From NCBI RefSeq assembly GCF_039536205.1, contig NZ_BAAAYL010000001.1, positions 2,232,001 through 2,296,000 of the forward strand: a stretch of 64,000 bases of DNA, in the 5' to 3' direction. This stretch comes from Streptomyces sannanensis. Its GTDB lineage: Bacteria; Actinomycetota; Actinomycetes; Streptomycetales; Streptomycetaceae. The position numbers and the translations under genes are program-made. This document shows positions 33,741 to 41,883 of the stretch, piece by piece (positions within the stretch are counted from its first letter, which is position 1; each line of letters opens with the position of its first letter). The notes below the pieces were generated by a model. It did not search any database, was not told the origin of the DNA, and worked only from the letters and a program-made list of their open reading frames with translations.

Positions 33741-34144
33741 TCACCGCCTGGGATGACCCTGCCATGGGCGCGCAGCTCCCGGGCGGCCTTCTCCGCGGTC
33801 AGGTAGACCCAGGCGCGGGCCGTGGAGCCGTCCGGGCGGCAGACGTCGCGTGCGATCCGGTCGTACAGATTGCGTGGATCGCCGGGCCCGTAATACCCCT
33901 CGAGCCGGTCCAGGAGCGTCAGGGTCTCGTCGTACGTCCCGGGCCGGGGAGTGACGAGATCGCCGGTGATCACCGAGCCGGGCGGTGCGCTCAGCGCGTA
34001 CGGAAACCCCGGCCCCTCGTACAGCACCGCGCCCGCCAGAGTGGCCGGCTCCTCGCCGGTCACCCGGCCCCGCAGGAGCAGGTCGTGATTGCGCTCGCCG
34101 GGCCGGAGCGTGCCGTACACGAAGAACGGCAGACACTCCGTCAT
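33722..34144 (-). CDS. Gamma-glutamylcyclotransferase-like (AIG2) protein
   Basis: 140 residues. The substrate loop FFVYGTLRPGERNHDLL and GEEPATLAGAVLYEGPGFPY match AIG2/GGCT proteins, which cyclise gamma-glutamyl amines to 5-oxoproline; a catalytic glutamate is expected in the middle of the fold (the LDRLEGYYGP segment is typical). Its ATG overlaps the cutA stop (ATGA), so the two are co-translated. The 3' end borders the transposase remnant and may have been altered (tail GEWPGGR). Confidence 0.8.
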   Translation of the reverse strand: MTECLPFFVYGTLRPGERNHDLLLRGRVTGEEPATLAGAVLYEGPGFPYALSAPPGSVITGDLVTPRPGTYDETLTLLDRLEGYYGPGDPRNLYDRIARDVCRPDGSTARAWVYLTAEKAARELRAHGRVIPGGEWPGGR

Positions 34145-34452
34145 CCCGTGGTCTCCTCCGCGACCCAGGCGAGATAGGGACCGCTGCCGCGCACCACCTG
34201 CACGGCGATGATCTCCGGGGTGTCGTAGTCGTGGACGGCGCGCAGATGGGCCTCCAGTCGCTCGTACCGCTCGTTCGTCGTCTTGAACAGCACCTGCCAT
34301 TCCTGGGCGGTCTCGATCCCGCCCTGCCAGCGGTAGACGGAGGTGACGGGCGAGGAGATCTGCGCGCAGGCGGCGAGCCGGGCCTCCACGGCGCCGCGTG
34401 CGAGCGCCGCCGCCTTCTCCGCGCTGTCGGTCGTGGTCAGTACAGTGAGCAC
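34141..34452 (-). CDS. cutA: Divalent-cation tolerance protein CutA
   Basis: 103 residues, the normal size for this trimeric protein. Shows LTTTDSAEKAAALARGAVEA, RLAACAQISSPVTSVYRWQG, EWQVLFKTTNERYERLE and HDYDTPEIIAVQVVRGSGPY, which are family signatures. Linked genetically to copper and other metal tolerance; the biochemical role is unsettled. GTG start at 34452, 44 bases from the divergent aminotransferase gene. Confidence 0.92.
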   Translation of the reverse strand: MLTVLTTTDSAEKAAALARGAVEARLAACAQISSPVTSVYRWQGGIETAQEWQVLFKTTNERYERLEAHLRAVHDYDTPEIIAVQVVRGSGPYLAWVAEETTG

Positions 34453-34496
34453 GTCCGTACCCTAACCAGGACAGGACCCCGTCGTACCGTGGCCGC

Positions 34497-35288
34497 ATGA
34501 CGATTCCGCCCGGTACCCATGTCGAGATCGACGGCCGCCCCGCCGACGCCGAGAATCTGCTGGTCCCCGCGCTGCTCGGCACATACGCCCACTTCACCGC
34601 CCTGCAGGTCAGGGATGGCCGGACGCGTGGCCTGGACCTCCACCTCGACCGGCTGGACGCCGCCACCCGCGAGCTGTCCGGGGCGGAGCTGGACGGTGAG
34701 CGGGTGCGCACACTGCTGCGCGGCGCGCTGGACAGGGCCGGGCGCCGGGACTCCGCGGCGCGCGTGTACGTGTACTTCGGCGCAGACCTGAAGCCGACGT
34801 TGATGGTCACCGTACGGCCGCCCGTCGATATGCCGGCGGAGCCGCAGAGCCTGATGTCCGTGCCGTACCAGCGTCCGTTCCCGCACATCAAACATCTGGG
34901 CAGCTTCGCCCAGACGCACTACGGGCGGCTCGCGGCACAGGCCGGATTCAGCGACGCGCTGCTGACCGGGCCCGGCGGGGTGATCAGTGAGGGCGCTGTC
35001 GCCAATATCGCTTTCTACGAAGGGACTTCGGTCGTCTGGCCGGATGCGCCTGCGCTGACCGGGATCACCATGGCGCTGCTCGAGCCGCGGCTCGGCGACC
35101 ACGGGCTGCCCTCGGCGCAGCGGCCGGTGACACTCGCGGATCTCGGCGCCTACCGGGCCGCGTTCGTCTGCAACTCGCAGGGCATCGCGCCGGTGCGGCT
35201 CATCGACGAGGTGGAGTTCGCGGTCGACGAGCGACTGATGAAGACGGTGGCCGAGGCGTACGCGGCCGTCCCCTGGGACGTCATCTGA
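34497..35288 (+). CDS. Aminotransferase class IV family protein
   Basis: 263 residues. Fold-type IV PLP enzyme (branched-chain aminotransferase / aminodeoxychorismate lyase group). HIKHLGSFAQTHY holds the likely Schiff-base lysine, and ISEGAVANIAFYEG the conserved glutamate and asparagine that bind the cofactor nitrogen. Shorter than IlvE and lacking the usual N-terminal substrate loop, so substrate is open. Divergent from cutA; ends in TGA at 35288. Confidence 0.78.
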   Translation: MTIPPGTHVEIDGRPADAENLLVPALLGTYAHFTALQVRDGRTRGLDLHLDRLDAATRELSGAELDGERVRTLLRGALDRAGRRDSAARVYVYFGADLKPTLMVTVRPPVDMPAEPQSLMSVPYQRPFPHIKHLGSFAQTHYGRLAAQAGFSDALLTGPGGVISEGAVANIAFYEGTSVVWPDAPALTGITMALLEPRLGDHGLPSAQRPVTLADLGAYRAAFVCNSQGIAPVRLIDEVEFAVDERLMKTVAEAYAAVPWDVI

Positions 35289-35363
35289 GGCTGCCGGGAC
35301 GCTTCATGGCCGACCAGGAAGACATCGGCGGCCGGGACCGCGTCGCGAAGGCCCGTACCGAAC

Positions 35364-35516
35364 CTGCCGGCCGGCGCCCTGATCGCGGCCGAGGTGGGCG
35401 TCGAGGTCACCGATCCGGCGGGCGCACCCTGGCGGGTCGGCGCCTCAGGTTTCATGGCCGCCCCCGGGGCACTGCACAAGCCGCTGTGCGCACTGCTCGC
35501 GAAGAACGCGGACTGA
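35364..35516 (+). pseudogene. C-terminal remnant of an inositol-monophosphatase family gene
   Basis: An open stretch reads LPAGALIAAEVGVEVTDPAG, then SGFMAAPGALHKPLCALLAK and stop TGA at 35514-35516. This is the typical C-terminus of inositol monophosphatases (AGALIAAEAGxxVTD, then MAAPxALH). Upstream in-frame sequence has no family match, so the first 200 or so residues are gone. Confidence 0.55.
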
Positions 35517-35554
35517 CCGTCACTCGTTCGGTGCGCACGACATGCGGGAGGCGC

Positions 35555-35630
35555 GCGCCGCCACTTACCTCGGAGGGGACAGGGATCTCGCGCCGCCACT
35601 TACCTCGGAGGGGACAGGGATCTCGCGCCG
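35555..35630. repeat. Tandem duplication of 35 bases upstream of the surface-protein gene
   Basis: A 35-base unit beginning GCGCCGCCACTTACCTCGGA occurs at 35555-35589 and 35590-35624 and starts a third time (35625-35630). Perfect copies, so recent. It lies 23 bases before the surface-protein ATG and may alter its promoter or leader. Confidence 0.85.
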
Positions 35631-35652
35631 ACTCGTGCCACGGAGGACCACC

Positions 35653-37077
35653 ATGCGCAGCATCCCGCGCGCCACCCGCCCATTCACCTGTGCCGCACTG
35701 ATAGTGACGGCGCTCGGTCTGGGCGCGGGCACCACGCACGCCGACGACGAGCCCGAGGCGCTCGAGCCGTCCCCCGCGACCGCCGCGCCGAGCGCCACCG
35801 TCACGACGCACACCGAGGCCCGCGGCTCCGAGGGGACGAGGAAGGACAACGCCTCGTCGGCCGGAGCGGGCGAGCTCGACACGGCCACCGGGCAGTTCCG
35901 GGTGCCGGAGGACGCCCGGTCCGGGACGTACGCGATCAGTGTGCAGGCCAACGAGAGGAAGAGCGCCGCCGGGAGTCTCCCGGAGCCGCAGCCGGCGCCG
36001 ACCGGCACCAGCCCGGGGCCCGTGGAAGGCTCCGGGGCCCGTACCGGGCCGGCGTCCACTGGATCCGTGTCCACCGGCTCTGCGCCCACCAAACCTGCGT
36101 CCACCGGATCCGACACCACCGACAAAGCACCCACCAAACCTGCGTCCACCGGATCCGACACCACCGACAAAGCACCCACCAAACTTGCGTCCACCGGATC
36201 CGACACCACCGACAAAGCACCCACCGAACCCGCCTCCACCGGATCCGACACCACCGACAAAGCACCCACCAAACTTGCGTCCACCGGATCCGACACCACC
36301 GACAAAGCACCCACCAAACTTGCGTCCACCGGATCCGACACCACCGACAAAGCACCCACCAAACTTGCGTCCACCGGATCCGACACCACCGACAAAGCAC
36401 CCACCGAACCCGCCTCCACCGGATCCGACACCACCGAATCCGACTCCACCGAATCCGAGGCCCTTGGGTCGGCATCCACCGGGTCAGCGTCCACCGGATC
36501 CGACACCACCGACTCAGCACCCACCAAACTTGCGTCCACCGGATCCGACACCACCGAATCCGACGCCCTTGGGCCGGCATCCACCGGATCGGCGGCCGCC
36601 GAATCCGACACCACCGACTCGGCACCCGCCGTGCCTGCCTCCACAGAATCCGACATCGAATCCGACGCCACCGAATCCGACGCCCCTGAGTCAGCATCCA
36701 CCGGGTCCGACACCGCGTCCGTGACCAAAGCCGATGCGGGATCGAGCCCAGGTTCGGGCTCGGGCTCGGGTTCCGGTTCAGGTGCGGGTGCGGGTGCGGG
36801 TGCGGACTCGGATGGGGGCGCGGACAGCGGGGCGGACGCCGGATCCACCGGGAGCTCGGACGCCGCGGCCGGCGAGCGCACCGGCACGAACACGGAGGCC
36901 AAGACCGGGGAACAGAGCGACGCCGCCCCGAAGGGACACGTCGAGGCGGGTGTCGGCGGCAGCGTCGGCCAGGACCCCGTCCGGAGCGCCGCCGGAGTGG
37001 CGGTGCTGGCGGCCGCGGCGGGTGGTGCCGTACAACTGCTGGTGCGCCGCCGCGCATACGGCACCACCCGGGGCTGA
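35653..37077 (+). CDS. Repeat-rich secreted surface protein
   Basis: 474 residues. Signal peptide (MRSIPRATRPFTCAALIVTA, cleavage near THADD), a short domain with VPEDARSGTYAISVQANE, then a 300-residue low-complexity region built from 15-residue units such as ASTGSDTTDKAPTKL, a glycine/serine-rich spacer, and a C-terminal membrane segment (AAGVAVLAAAAGGAVQLLV) with a basic tail. No classical LPxTG is visible. The sortase gene seven bases downstream suggests wall attachment or joint function. GGAGG before the ATG at 35653. The region probably forms an extended, heavily acidic and possibly O-glycosylated stalk. Confidence 0.75.
   Translation: MRSIPRATRPFTCAALIVTALGLGAGTTHADDEPEALEPSPATAAPSATVTTHTEARGSEGTRKDNASSAGAGELDTATGQFRVPEDARSGTYAISVQANERKSAAGSLPEPQPAPTGTSPGPVEGSGARTGPASTGSVSTGSAPTKPASTGSDTTDKAPTKPASTGSDTTDKAPTKLASTGSDTTDKAPTEPASTGSDTTDKAPTKLASTGSDTTDKAPTKLASTGSDTTDKAPTKLASTGSDTTDKAPTEPASTGSDTTESDSTESEALGSASTGSASTGSDTTDSAPTKLASTGSDTTESDALGPASTGSAAAESDTTDSAPAVPASTESDIESDATESDAPESASTGSDTASVTKADAGSSPGSGSGSGSGSGAGAGAGADSDGGADSGADAGSTGSSDAAAGERTGTNTEAKTGEQSDAAPKGHVEAGVGGSVGQDPVRSAAGVAVLAAAAGGAVQLLVRRRAYGTTRG
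36094..36408. repeat. Seven 45-base coding repeats
   Basis: Near-identical 45-base units (15 codons, each containing a GGATCC and the codons for DKAPT) run from 36094 to about 36408. Variants alternate between APTK and APTE and between P and L after it. Degenerate units continue to about 36700. Copy number is likely to vary between strains. Confidence 0.85.
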
Positions 37078-37083
37078 TCGTTC

Positions 37084-37701
37084 GTGGACCTGCGAGGCAA
37101 GGCCGGACTGGTGGCCATCGCCGTCTGCACCGGCATCTGGTTGATCCGGACCGGCTCCGACATGGACCTTCCGCCGCAACCCGCCACCACCGAGGCGTTC
37201 GCCCGGGCGGCGGTGGCGGCCGAGCCGGACGCCGGAATTCCGCTGCCGCCGTCGGATCCGGTACGCATCCGGATCCCGGCCATCCGGGTCGACGCCCCGG
37301 TGACCCGGCTCGGCCTCCGCGCCGGCGGCAGCCTCGAAGCGCCGCCCGCCGGGAACCGCAACCTCGCCGGCTGGTACCGGGGCGGCCCCGCCCCGGGCGC
37401 GAAGGGCGCCTCGATCATCGCCGGGCACGTCGACACAGCCGAAGGACCTGCCGTCTTCTACAACCTCGGCACCCTGAAGAAGGGCACCCGTATCGAGATC
37501 ACGCGCAAGGACGGCCGTACGGCGGCCTTCGCGGTCGATGCCGTCGAGGTGTTCGACAACAACGCGTTCCCCGACCGCAAGGTGTACGGCGCCACGGTCC
37601 GACCGGAACTGCGCGTGATCACATGCGGGGGCGGCTTCGACGCGCGTACCGGCTACCAGGCCAATGTGGTGGCGTTCGCCCATCTGACGGGCGAGGCCTA
37701 G
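37084..37701 (+). CDS. Class F (actinobacterial) sortase
   Basis: 205 residues. One N-terminal membrane segment (about 6-23), then the sortase barrel: PVRIRIPAIRVDAPVTRLGL, the catalytic histidine in IIAGHVDTAEG, cysteine in RVITCGGGFD and arginine soon after in ARTGYQANVV. A cysteine transpeptidase at the outer membrane face. GTG at 37084, seven bases after the surface-protein stop, indicating one transcript. Its stop TAG is part of the CTAG (37698-37701) that begins repeat copy B. Confidence 0.85.
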   Translation: MDLRGKAGLVAIAVCTGIWLIRTGSDMDLPPQPATTEAFARAAVAAEPDAGIPLPPSDPVRIRIPAIRVDAPVTRLGLRAGGSLEAPPAGNRNLAGWYRGGPAPGAKGASIIAGHVDTAEGPAVFYNLGTLKKGTRIEITRKDGRTAAFAVDAVEVFDNNAFPDRKVYGATVRPELRVITCGGGFDARTGYQANVVAFAHLTGEA

Positions 37702-37809
37702 GTGACCGGAAAGGTTCACCGGCTCGCGACGCTCCCCCCAGCTACCGCTGGGGAAGCTAGCTGGGGGAGCCACGAGCCACCCGGCAGACCTTCCCGGCCA
37801 CAGCACTAG
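37698..37809. repeat. Palindromic repeat, copy B, between two CTAG stop codons
   Basis: Bounded by CTAG at 37698-37701 and 37806-37809. Left end GTGACCGGAAAGGTTCACCG; right end, reversed, TGCTGTGGCCGGGAAGGTCT. A central CCCCCAGCTACCGCTGGGG / CTAGCTGGGGG hairpin. The left CTAG carries the sortase stop, the right one the stop of the convergent TauE-like gene. If the CTAGs are a target duplication, the two genes originally shared a single CTAG at overlapping stops. Confidence 0.8.
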
Positions 37810-38585
37810 GCGCTCCACTGGTCGAAGGCGAGCTTCGCGATCAGCGAGAAGACCACGACCAGCAGCACTCCGCGCACGAACTCGCTGCCCTTCTTCAGGG
37901 CCATCCGGGCCCCGAGCATGCCGCCCGCCAGATTGAACACGGCCATCATCGCGGCCAGTTGCCACAGCACGGAGCCGTGGTAGGCGAACATCGCCAGCGC
38001 GCCGGCGTTGGTGCAGACATTGACGATCTTGGCGGTGGCCGAGGCCGTCACCAGGTCGAGATGGAGCACGGCGGTGAGCGCCAGCACCAGGAAGGTGCCG
38101 GTGCCGGGCCCGAACAGGCCGTCGTAGAAGCCGATTCCGCCGCCGACCAGCACGATCGCGGTGACGGTACGGGCCCGGGTGACCTCCGCTCCGGCCGGGG
38201 TGGTGCCGAACGAGGGCCGCAGCATGACGAAAGCGGCCACACCGAGCAGCACCACCATGATCACCGGGCGCAGCACCTCGCTGCTGATCCCTGCCGCGAA
38301 GAACGCCCCGGCCATGGAGCCGGCCAGGGCCGCGGCCCCGATCCGTACGGCGGTGCCGACCTTCACGGGCGCCTTGCGTGCGTATGTGATCGCGGCGCCC
38401 GAGGTGCCGACGATGGCCACCGCCTTGTTGGTGCCGAGGACCTGCGCGGCGGGCGCATGAGGCAGCCCGAGCAGCAACGCGGGCAGAAGCAGCAGCCCGC
38501 CACCGCCCACCACGGCATCGATCCAGCCGGCGGCGGCCGCGGCGAGACAGAGCACGATGATCATGGTCACTGATATGTCAGGCAT
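37806..38585 (-). CDS. TauE/SafE-family sulfite exporter-like membrane protein
   Basis: 259 residues with about eight membrane segments. AAGWIDAVVGGGGLLLLPAL and the later repeat GGGIGFYDGLFGPGTGTFLV are the twin TauE signatures; QVLGTNKAVAIVGTSGAA also fits. Proteins of this family move sulfite, sulfoacetate or other organic anions. ATG at 38585 (MPDISVTMIIVLCL). Upstream in-frame sequence to 39053 shows no family similarity. Stop TAG lies in the CTAG closing repeat copy B. Confidence 0.85.
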   Translation of the reverse strand: MPDISVTMIIVLCLAAAAAGWIDAVVGGGGLLLLPALLLGLPHAPAAQVLGTNKAVAIVGTSGAAITYARKAPVKVGTAVRIGAAALAGSMAGAFFAAGISSEVLRPVIMVVLLGVAAFVMLRPSFGTTPAGAEVTRARTVTAIVLVGGGIGFYDGLFGPGTGTFLVLALTAVLHLDLVTASATAKIVNVCTNAGALAMFAYHGSVLWQLAAMMAVFNLAGGMLGARMALKKGSEFVRGVLLVVVFSLIAKLAFDQWSA

Positions 38586-38898
38586 GATCGCGACCCTAGG
38601 GAGCGGACCCATGCCCCGTCCATCGACCGCCGCGTTCGTTGAGCAAGCTCTGAGCTTCCCGGCCCGGAGCGCGAGTTCAGGCGACTCCGGTCCCGGACTG
38701 CTGCCCTGACGCGACGGCGGCCATCGCGACGCTCTCTTTGCCGCTCCGGGAGCCAGACAAAAAACGCACACCCGCGCTACGCCGTCCGCATCGCCTGAGA
38801 CCGCCGTCGGTGGCGGGCGGCACTGCTCACGACCTCGCAAGCGCTCCGGCCTACTCTGGCGTAAGGACAGCGTTCTTCCCCCACACGAGGAGTGCCGC
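38586..38898. other. Divergent intergenic region
   Basis: Between the TauE-like and dehydrogenase genes, which point away from each other. No gene, tRNA or clear palindrome seen; a GAGGAG ribosome-binding site lies at the right end. Confidence 0.5.
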
Positions 38899-39825
38899 AT
38901 GACGGGCTGGAGTGCGAGCGACATCCCCGACCAGCGCGGGCGTACCGCCGTGGTCACCGGAGCCAACAGCGGAATCGGGCTGGTCGCGGCACGGGAGCTG
39001 GCCCGCCGTGGTGCGCGGGTGATCCTCGCGTGCCGCAGCGAGGCCCGCGGCAAGGAGGCCGAGGCCCGAATACGGCGCGAGATCCCGGGTGCCGAGGTCG
39101 AGTTCGCCCCGCTGGATCTCGCCGATCTCGTGTCCGTACGTCAGTTCGCCGAGGCCTACGAGCAGCCAACGCTCGACCTGCTCGTCAACAACGCGGGCGT
39201 GATGGCACTGCCGTACGGCAGGACCACCGACGGCTTCGAGACCCAGTTCGGTGTCAACCACCTCGGGCACTTCGCGCTGACCGGGCTGCTGCTCCCGAAG
39301 CTGCTGGACACGCCGGGCGCCCGTGTGGTGGCCCTGTCGAGCGCCATGCACGCGCTCGCCAATGTCGACATGGGTGACCTCAACAGCGAGCGCCGATACC
39401 GCCGCTGGATCGCCTACGCCCGTTCCAAGACCGCCAATCTGCTCTTCGTCCACGAGCTGGCCAGGCGGCTGGCCGCCACCGGCTCCGAGGTGATCGCCGC
39501 GGCCGCGCACCCCGGCTATGCCGCCACCAACCTCCAGGCCGCGGGTCCGCGCATATCGGGCAACAGAACCGCCGAGCGCGTCATGGAGTTCGGCAATCGG
39601 ATCATCGCCCAGCCGGCCGAGTCGGGTGCCCTGCCGACGCTGTATGCCGCCACCGCGTCCGGGGTGCGGCCGGACGACTTCATCGGCCCCTCGGTCCTGA
39701 TGCTGCGAGGGGCGCCCGCCCGCTCCTGGCGGGCCCGGTGGACCCTGGACGACGTGGCGAGCGAACGGCTCTGGGTCGCGTCGGAGCAGCTCACCGGGGT
39801 CGTCGCGGAGGGCCTCAAGTCCTGA
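38899..39825 (+). CDS. Short-chain dehydrogenase/reductase
   Basis: 308 residues. NADP-type cofactor motif TGANSGIG (about 20-27) with a downstream arginine (CRSEARG), NNAGVMALP, catalytic serine in VVALSSAMH and YARSK as the active tyrosine-lysine pair. Closest in style to oxidoreductases of the retinol-dehydrogenase/WWOX group used widely in actinobacteria. Start ATG 38899 with GAGGAG upstream. No operon partner. Confidence 0.88.
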   Translation: MTGWSASDIPDQRGRTAVVTGANSGIGLVAARELARRGARVILACRSEARGKEAEARIRREIPGAEVEFAPLDLADLVSVRQFAEAYEQPTLDLLVNNAGVMALPYGRTTDGFETQFGVNHLGHFALTGLLLPKLLDTPGARVVALSSAMHALANVDMGDLNSERRYRRWIAYARSKTANLLFVHELARRLAATGSEVIAAAAHPGYAATNLQAAGPRISGNRTAERVMEFGNRIIAQPAESGALPTLYAATASGVRPDDFIGPSVLMLRGAPARSWRARWTLDDVASERLWVASEQLTGVVAEGLKS

Positions 39826-39869
39826 GGCCCTCCGGCCTCGAGTCCTGAGGCCCGACACCGCGCACCGGC

Positions 39870-40286
39870 TCAGGCCTGGCCGCCGCCCTCGACCGCGGAC
39901 GGGTCCATCCAGATGATCTCCCAGAGGTGGTGGTCCGGGTCCTGGAAGGAACGCCCGTACATGAAGCCGTGGTCCATCGGCTCGTTCGCGGGGGATCCTC
40001 CGGAGGCGAGGGCGGCGTCGACCAGCTCGTCGACCTGCTCCCGGCTCTCGGCGCTCAGGGCCAGGATGACCTCGGTGGTCTTCGAGGCGTCGGCGATCTC
40101 CTTCTTGGTGAACTCCTTGATTTTCGCCTCGGTGAGGAGCATCGCGAAGACGGTGTCACTGAACACCAGGCAGGCCGCGGTCTCATCGGTGAACTGCGGG
40201 TTGAAGGAGTAGCCGAGCTTGGTCCAGAAGGCCTTCGAGGCGTCGAGGTCCTTCACGGGGAGGTTGACGAAGATCATCGTGGACAT
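39870..40286 (-). CDS. VOC-family (glyoxalase-like) protein
   Basis: 138 residues. Two beta-alpha-beta-beta-beta modules: MIFVNLPVKDLDASKAFWTK, LGYSFNPQFTDETAACLVFS and, at the end, FMYGRSFQDPDHHLWEIIWM. This is the lactoylglutathione-lyase-like subfamily often labelled extradiol dioxygenase in Streptomyces. Metal ligands of true glyoxalases are only partly present, so it may bind rather than convert its ligand. Confidence 0.82.
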   Translation of the reverse strand: MSTMIFVNLPVKDLDASKAFWTKLGYSFNPQFTDETAACLVFSDTVFAMLLTEAKIKEFTKKEIADASKTTEVILALSAESREQVDELVDAALASGGSPANEPMDHGFMYGRSFQDPDHHLWEIIWMDPSAVEGGGQA

Positions 40287-40451
40287 GAGCGGTGTCTCCT
40301 TCTTCTGTGGCTGCTTCTCCTGCGGCCGCCCGGTGCGGCGCCTGTTCGAAGAGGTAGACCTGTGGTCACCGGAAAACTCATCGCTCCCCGGCAGAAATCT
40401 TCGGCCGTTCCCGTCCCGCCGGACCGGATCAGTCGCCCGGCCGAGCTCATG

Positions 40452-41543
40452 TCATTGCTCGGGTCCTGACGCCGCCGTCCAGCGCCGCAGCAGACCTCGC
40501 TCGTCGTCATGGGTGAGCCAGCTGCCGTCGCCGAGTGGACGGGCGAAGCTGTCGACGGGCTCGGGGTATTCGATCCGGCCCGGAACGCGGAGAGCCGGGG
40601 CGCCCAGCAGCCAGTGTCGGGCGTGGTCCGGGTCCTCGTCGCACTCGGTGGTCGTGGCGATGACGGTGGCCGCGTCCACGAAACCGCAGACGTAGTCGAA
40701 GTACGGCGGATCGTCGTCCTCGTCACCACTGACCGGCGGCAGGGTGTCGCTCTCGAACCTGGCGAGGACCTCGCCGTCAAGGGCGTGCAGCGTGATGTCC
40801 GAGCCGTAGTGCTCCAGGGTCAGAAAGCCGCCGTGTCCAGGGTGGACGTCGGCCAGGATGCGGTCGATGTCCTCGTTGACGTCCCAGGTGGTCAGCGTCT
40901 CGCCGTCCCAGCGGCCCCAGTGCAGCAGGATGCCGTCCTGGCCCATACCGATACCGAGCCCCATGTGCACGCCGTCCGGGTGGGAGAGGTGGTTGGAGCC
41001 GGAGGCCACGCTGTCCAGCGGAAGCCGGGCCAGCTCCTTGCCGTCCCGGGCGTCCAGCACCACCCACCGCTCCTGGTAGTCCTCGTCCTCGTCGCCCGGC
41101 ACATGTGCCCACACCAGGCGGCCGTCGTTGGAGACGCGGCAGGACCCGGACTCGATCCCCGGGCAGACCTGCAGCTCGTCCCCGGTGTGCGGATGCCCTG
41201 GGTCCCAACAGCCGTGCCGGTACTCCCACAGCGTCTCGCCGCCGGCGCCCACCGCCCGTACGGAGCGCTGCCCGGAGAACGCAGCGAACGAGCCGTCCGG
41301 CGCGACCGAATGCTCTCCCCGTTTCCAGCCGGGCCAGGGGAACGGAAACGCTGCCAGCGGTTCGCTCTCCCCCGCGAAGACCCGCTCGAGATCATGGACC
41401 CGAAGCGTGTCCTCGCGGAGCAGCAGCGCGCGGTGTGTTCCGGCCCGGCTCTCGAGCGCGAAGCCACTGACCAGGTCACCGGCACCGGGCAGGGCCGCGG
41501 TGCCGACCGGGCGTGCGATGACAGGACGTGCAGTGATCGACAT
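40452..41543 (-). CDS. Hypothetical beta-propeller-like protein
   Basis: 363 residues with repeated strand-rich segments (LRVHDLERVFAG, VSNDGRLVWAHVPG, HWGRWDGETLTTWDV, LHALDGEVLARFES) that suggest a WD-like propeller. Acidic, no signal peptide, no membrane segment. No catalytic motif. Single gene with neighbours on either strand; role unknown. Confidence 0.65.
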   Translation of the reverse strand: MSITARPVIARPVGTAALPGAGDLVSGFALESRAGTHRALLLREDTLRVHDLERVFAGESEPLAAFPFPWPGWKRGEHSVAPDGSFAAFSGQRSVRAVGAGGETLWEYRHGCWDPGHPHTGDELQVCPGIESGSCRVSNDGRLVWAHVPGDEDEDYQERWVVLDARDGKELARLPLDSVASGSNHLSHPDGVHMGLGIGMGQDGILLHWGRWDGETLTTWDVNEDIDRILADVHPGHGGFLTLEHYGSDITLHALDGEVLARFESDTLPPVSGDEDDDPPYFDYVCGFVDAATVIATTTECDEDPDHARHWLLGAPALRVPGRIEYPEPVDSFARPLGDGSWLTHDDERGLLRRWTAASGPEQ

Positions 41544-41580
41544 ACCAGGAAGGTAGCCCCCACCGCTGACAACGCGAAGG

Positions 41581-41757
41581 TCAGGACTTGGCCGGCGGGA
41601 GTTCTATCCAAGCTCTCTTGATTCTCTTGTTGTTGCAGTCGACGACGATCGGCAGCGCACCGGAGCGCCCCTCAGCTTCGGCGACGAAGCGCCGCAGGTC
41701 ATCGAGGGTCACTTCCCTGCCGTTGTTGGGCGTGAGCTCTATGGATACGGGTGGCAT
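41581..41757 (-). CDS. Small hypothetical protein, 58 residues
   Basis: Starts MPPVSIELTPNNGREVTLDD (ATG 41757, GGAGATGATG upstream) and continues LRRFVAEAEGRSGALPIVVD, a compact alpha/beta protein ending in KS. An in-frame start eleven codons earlier is possible. No family recognised, but codon bias supports it. Confidence 0.6.
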   Translation of the reverse strand: MPPVSIELTPNNGREVTLDDLRRFVAEAEGRSGALPIVVDCNNKRIKRAWIELPPAKS

Positions 41758-41883
41758 GCGCTCATCATCTCCGGATGACCGGTTGTTCACACACCGTCAA
41801 TTCGCCACTCCTACCTTCCGGAAGCGCGCGACCCCGCCGCCGACCGGTGGCGGGCAAGTCACCACCTCCCCCTGGAGTGACAA

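Noticed and set aside
36094..36408. Possible CRISPR or minisatellite unrelated to coding
   Set aside because: Period is exactly 45 bases, in frame with a secreted protein, and without spacers.
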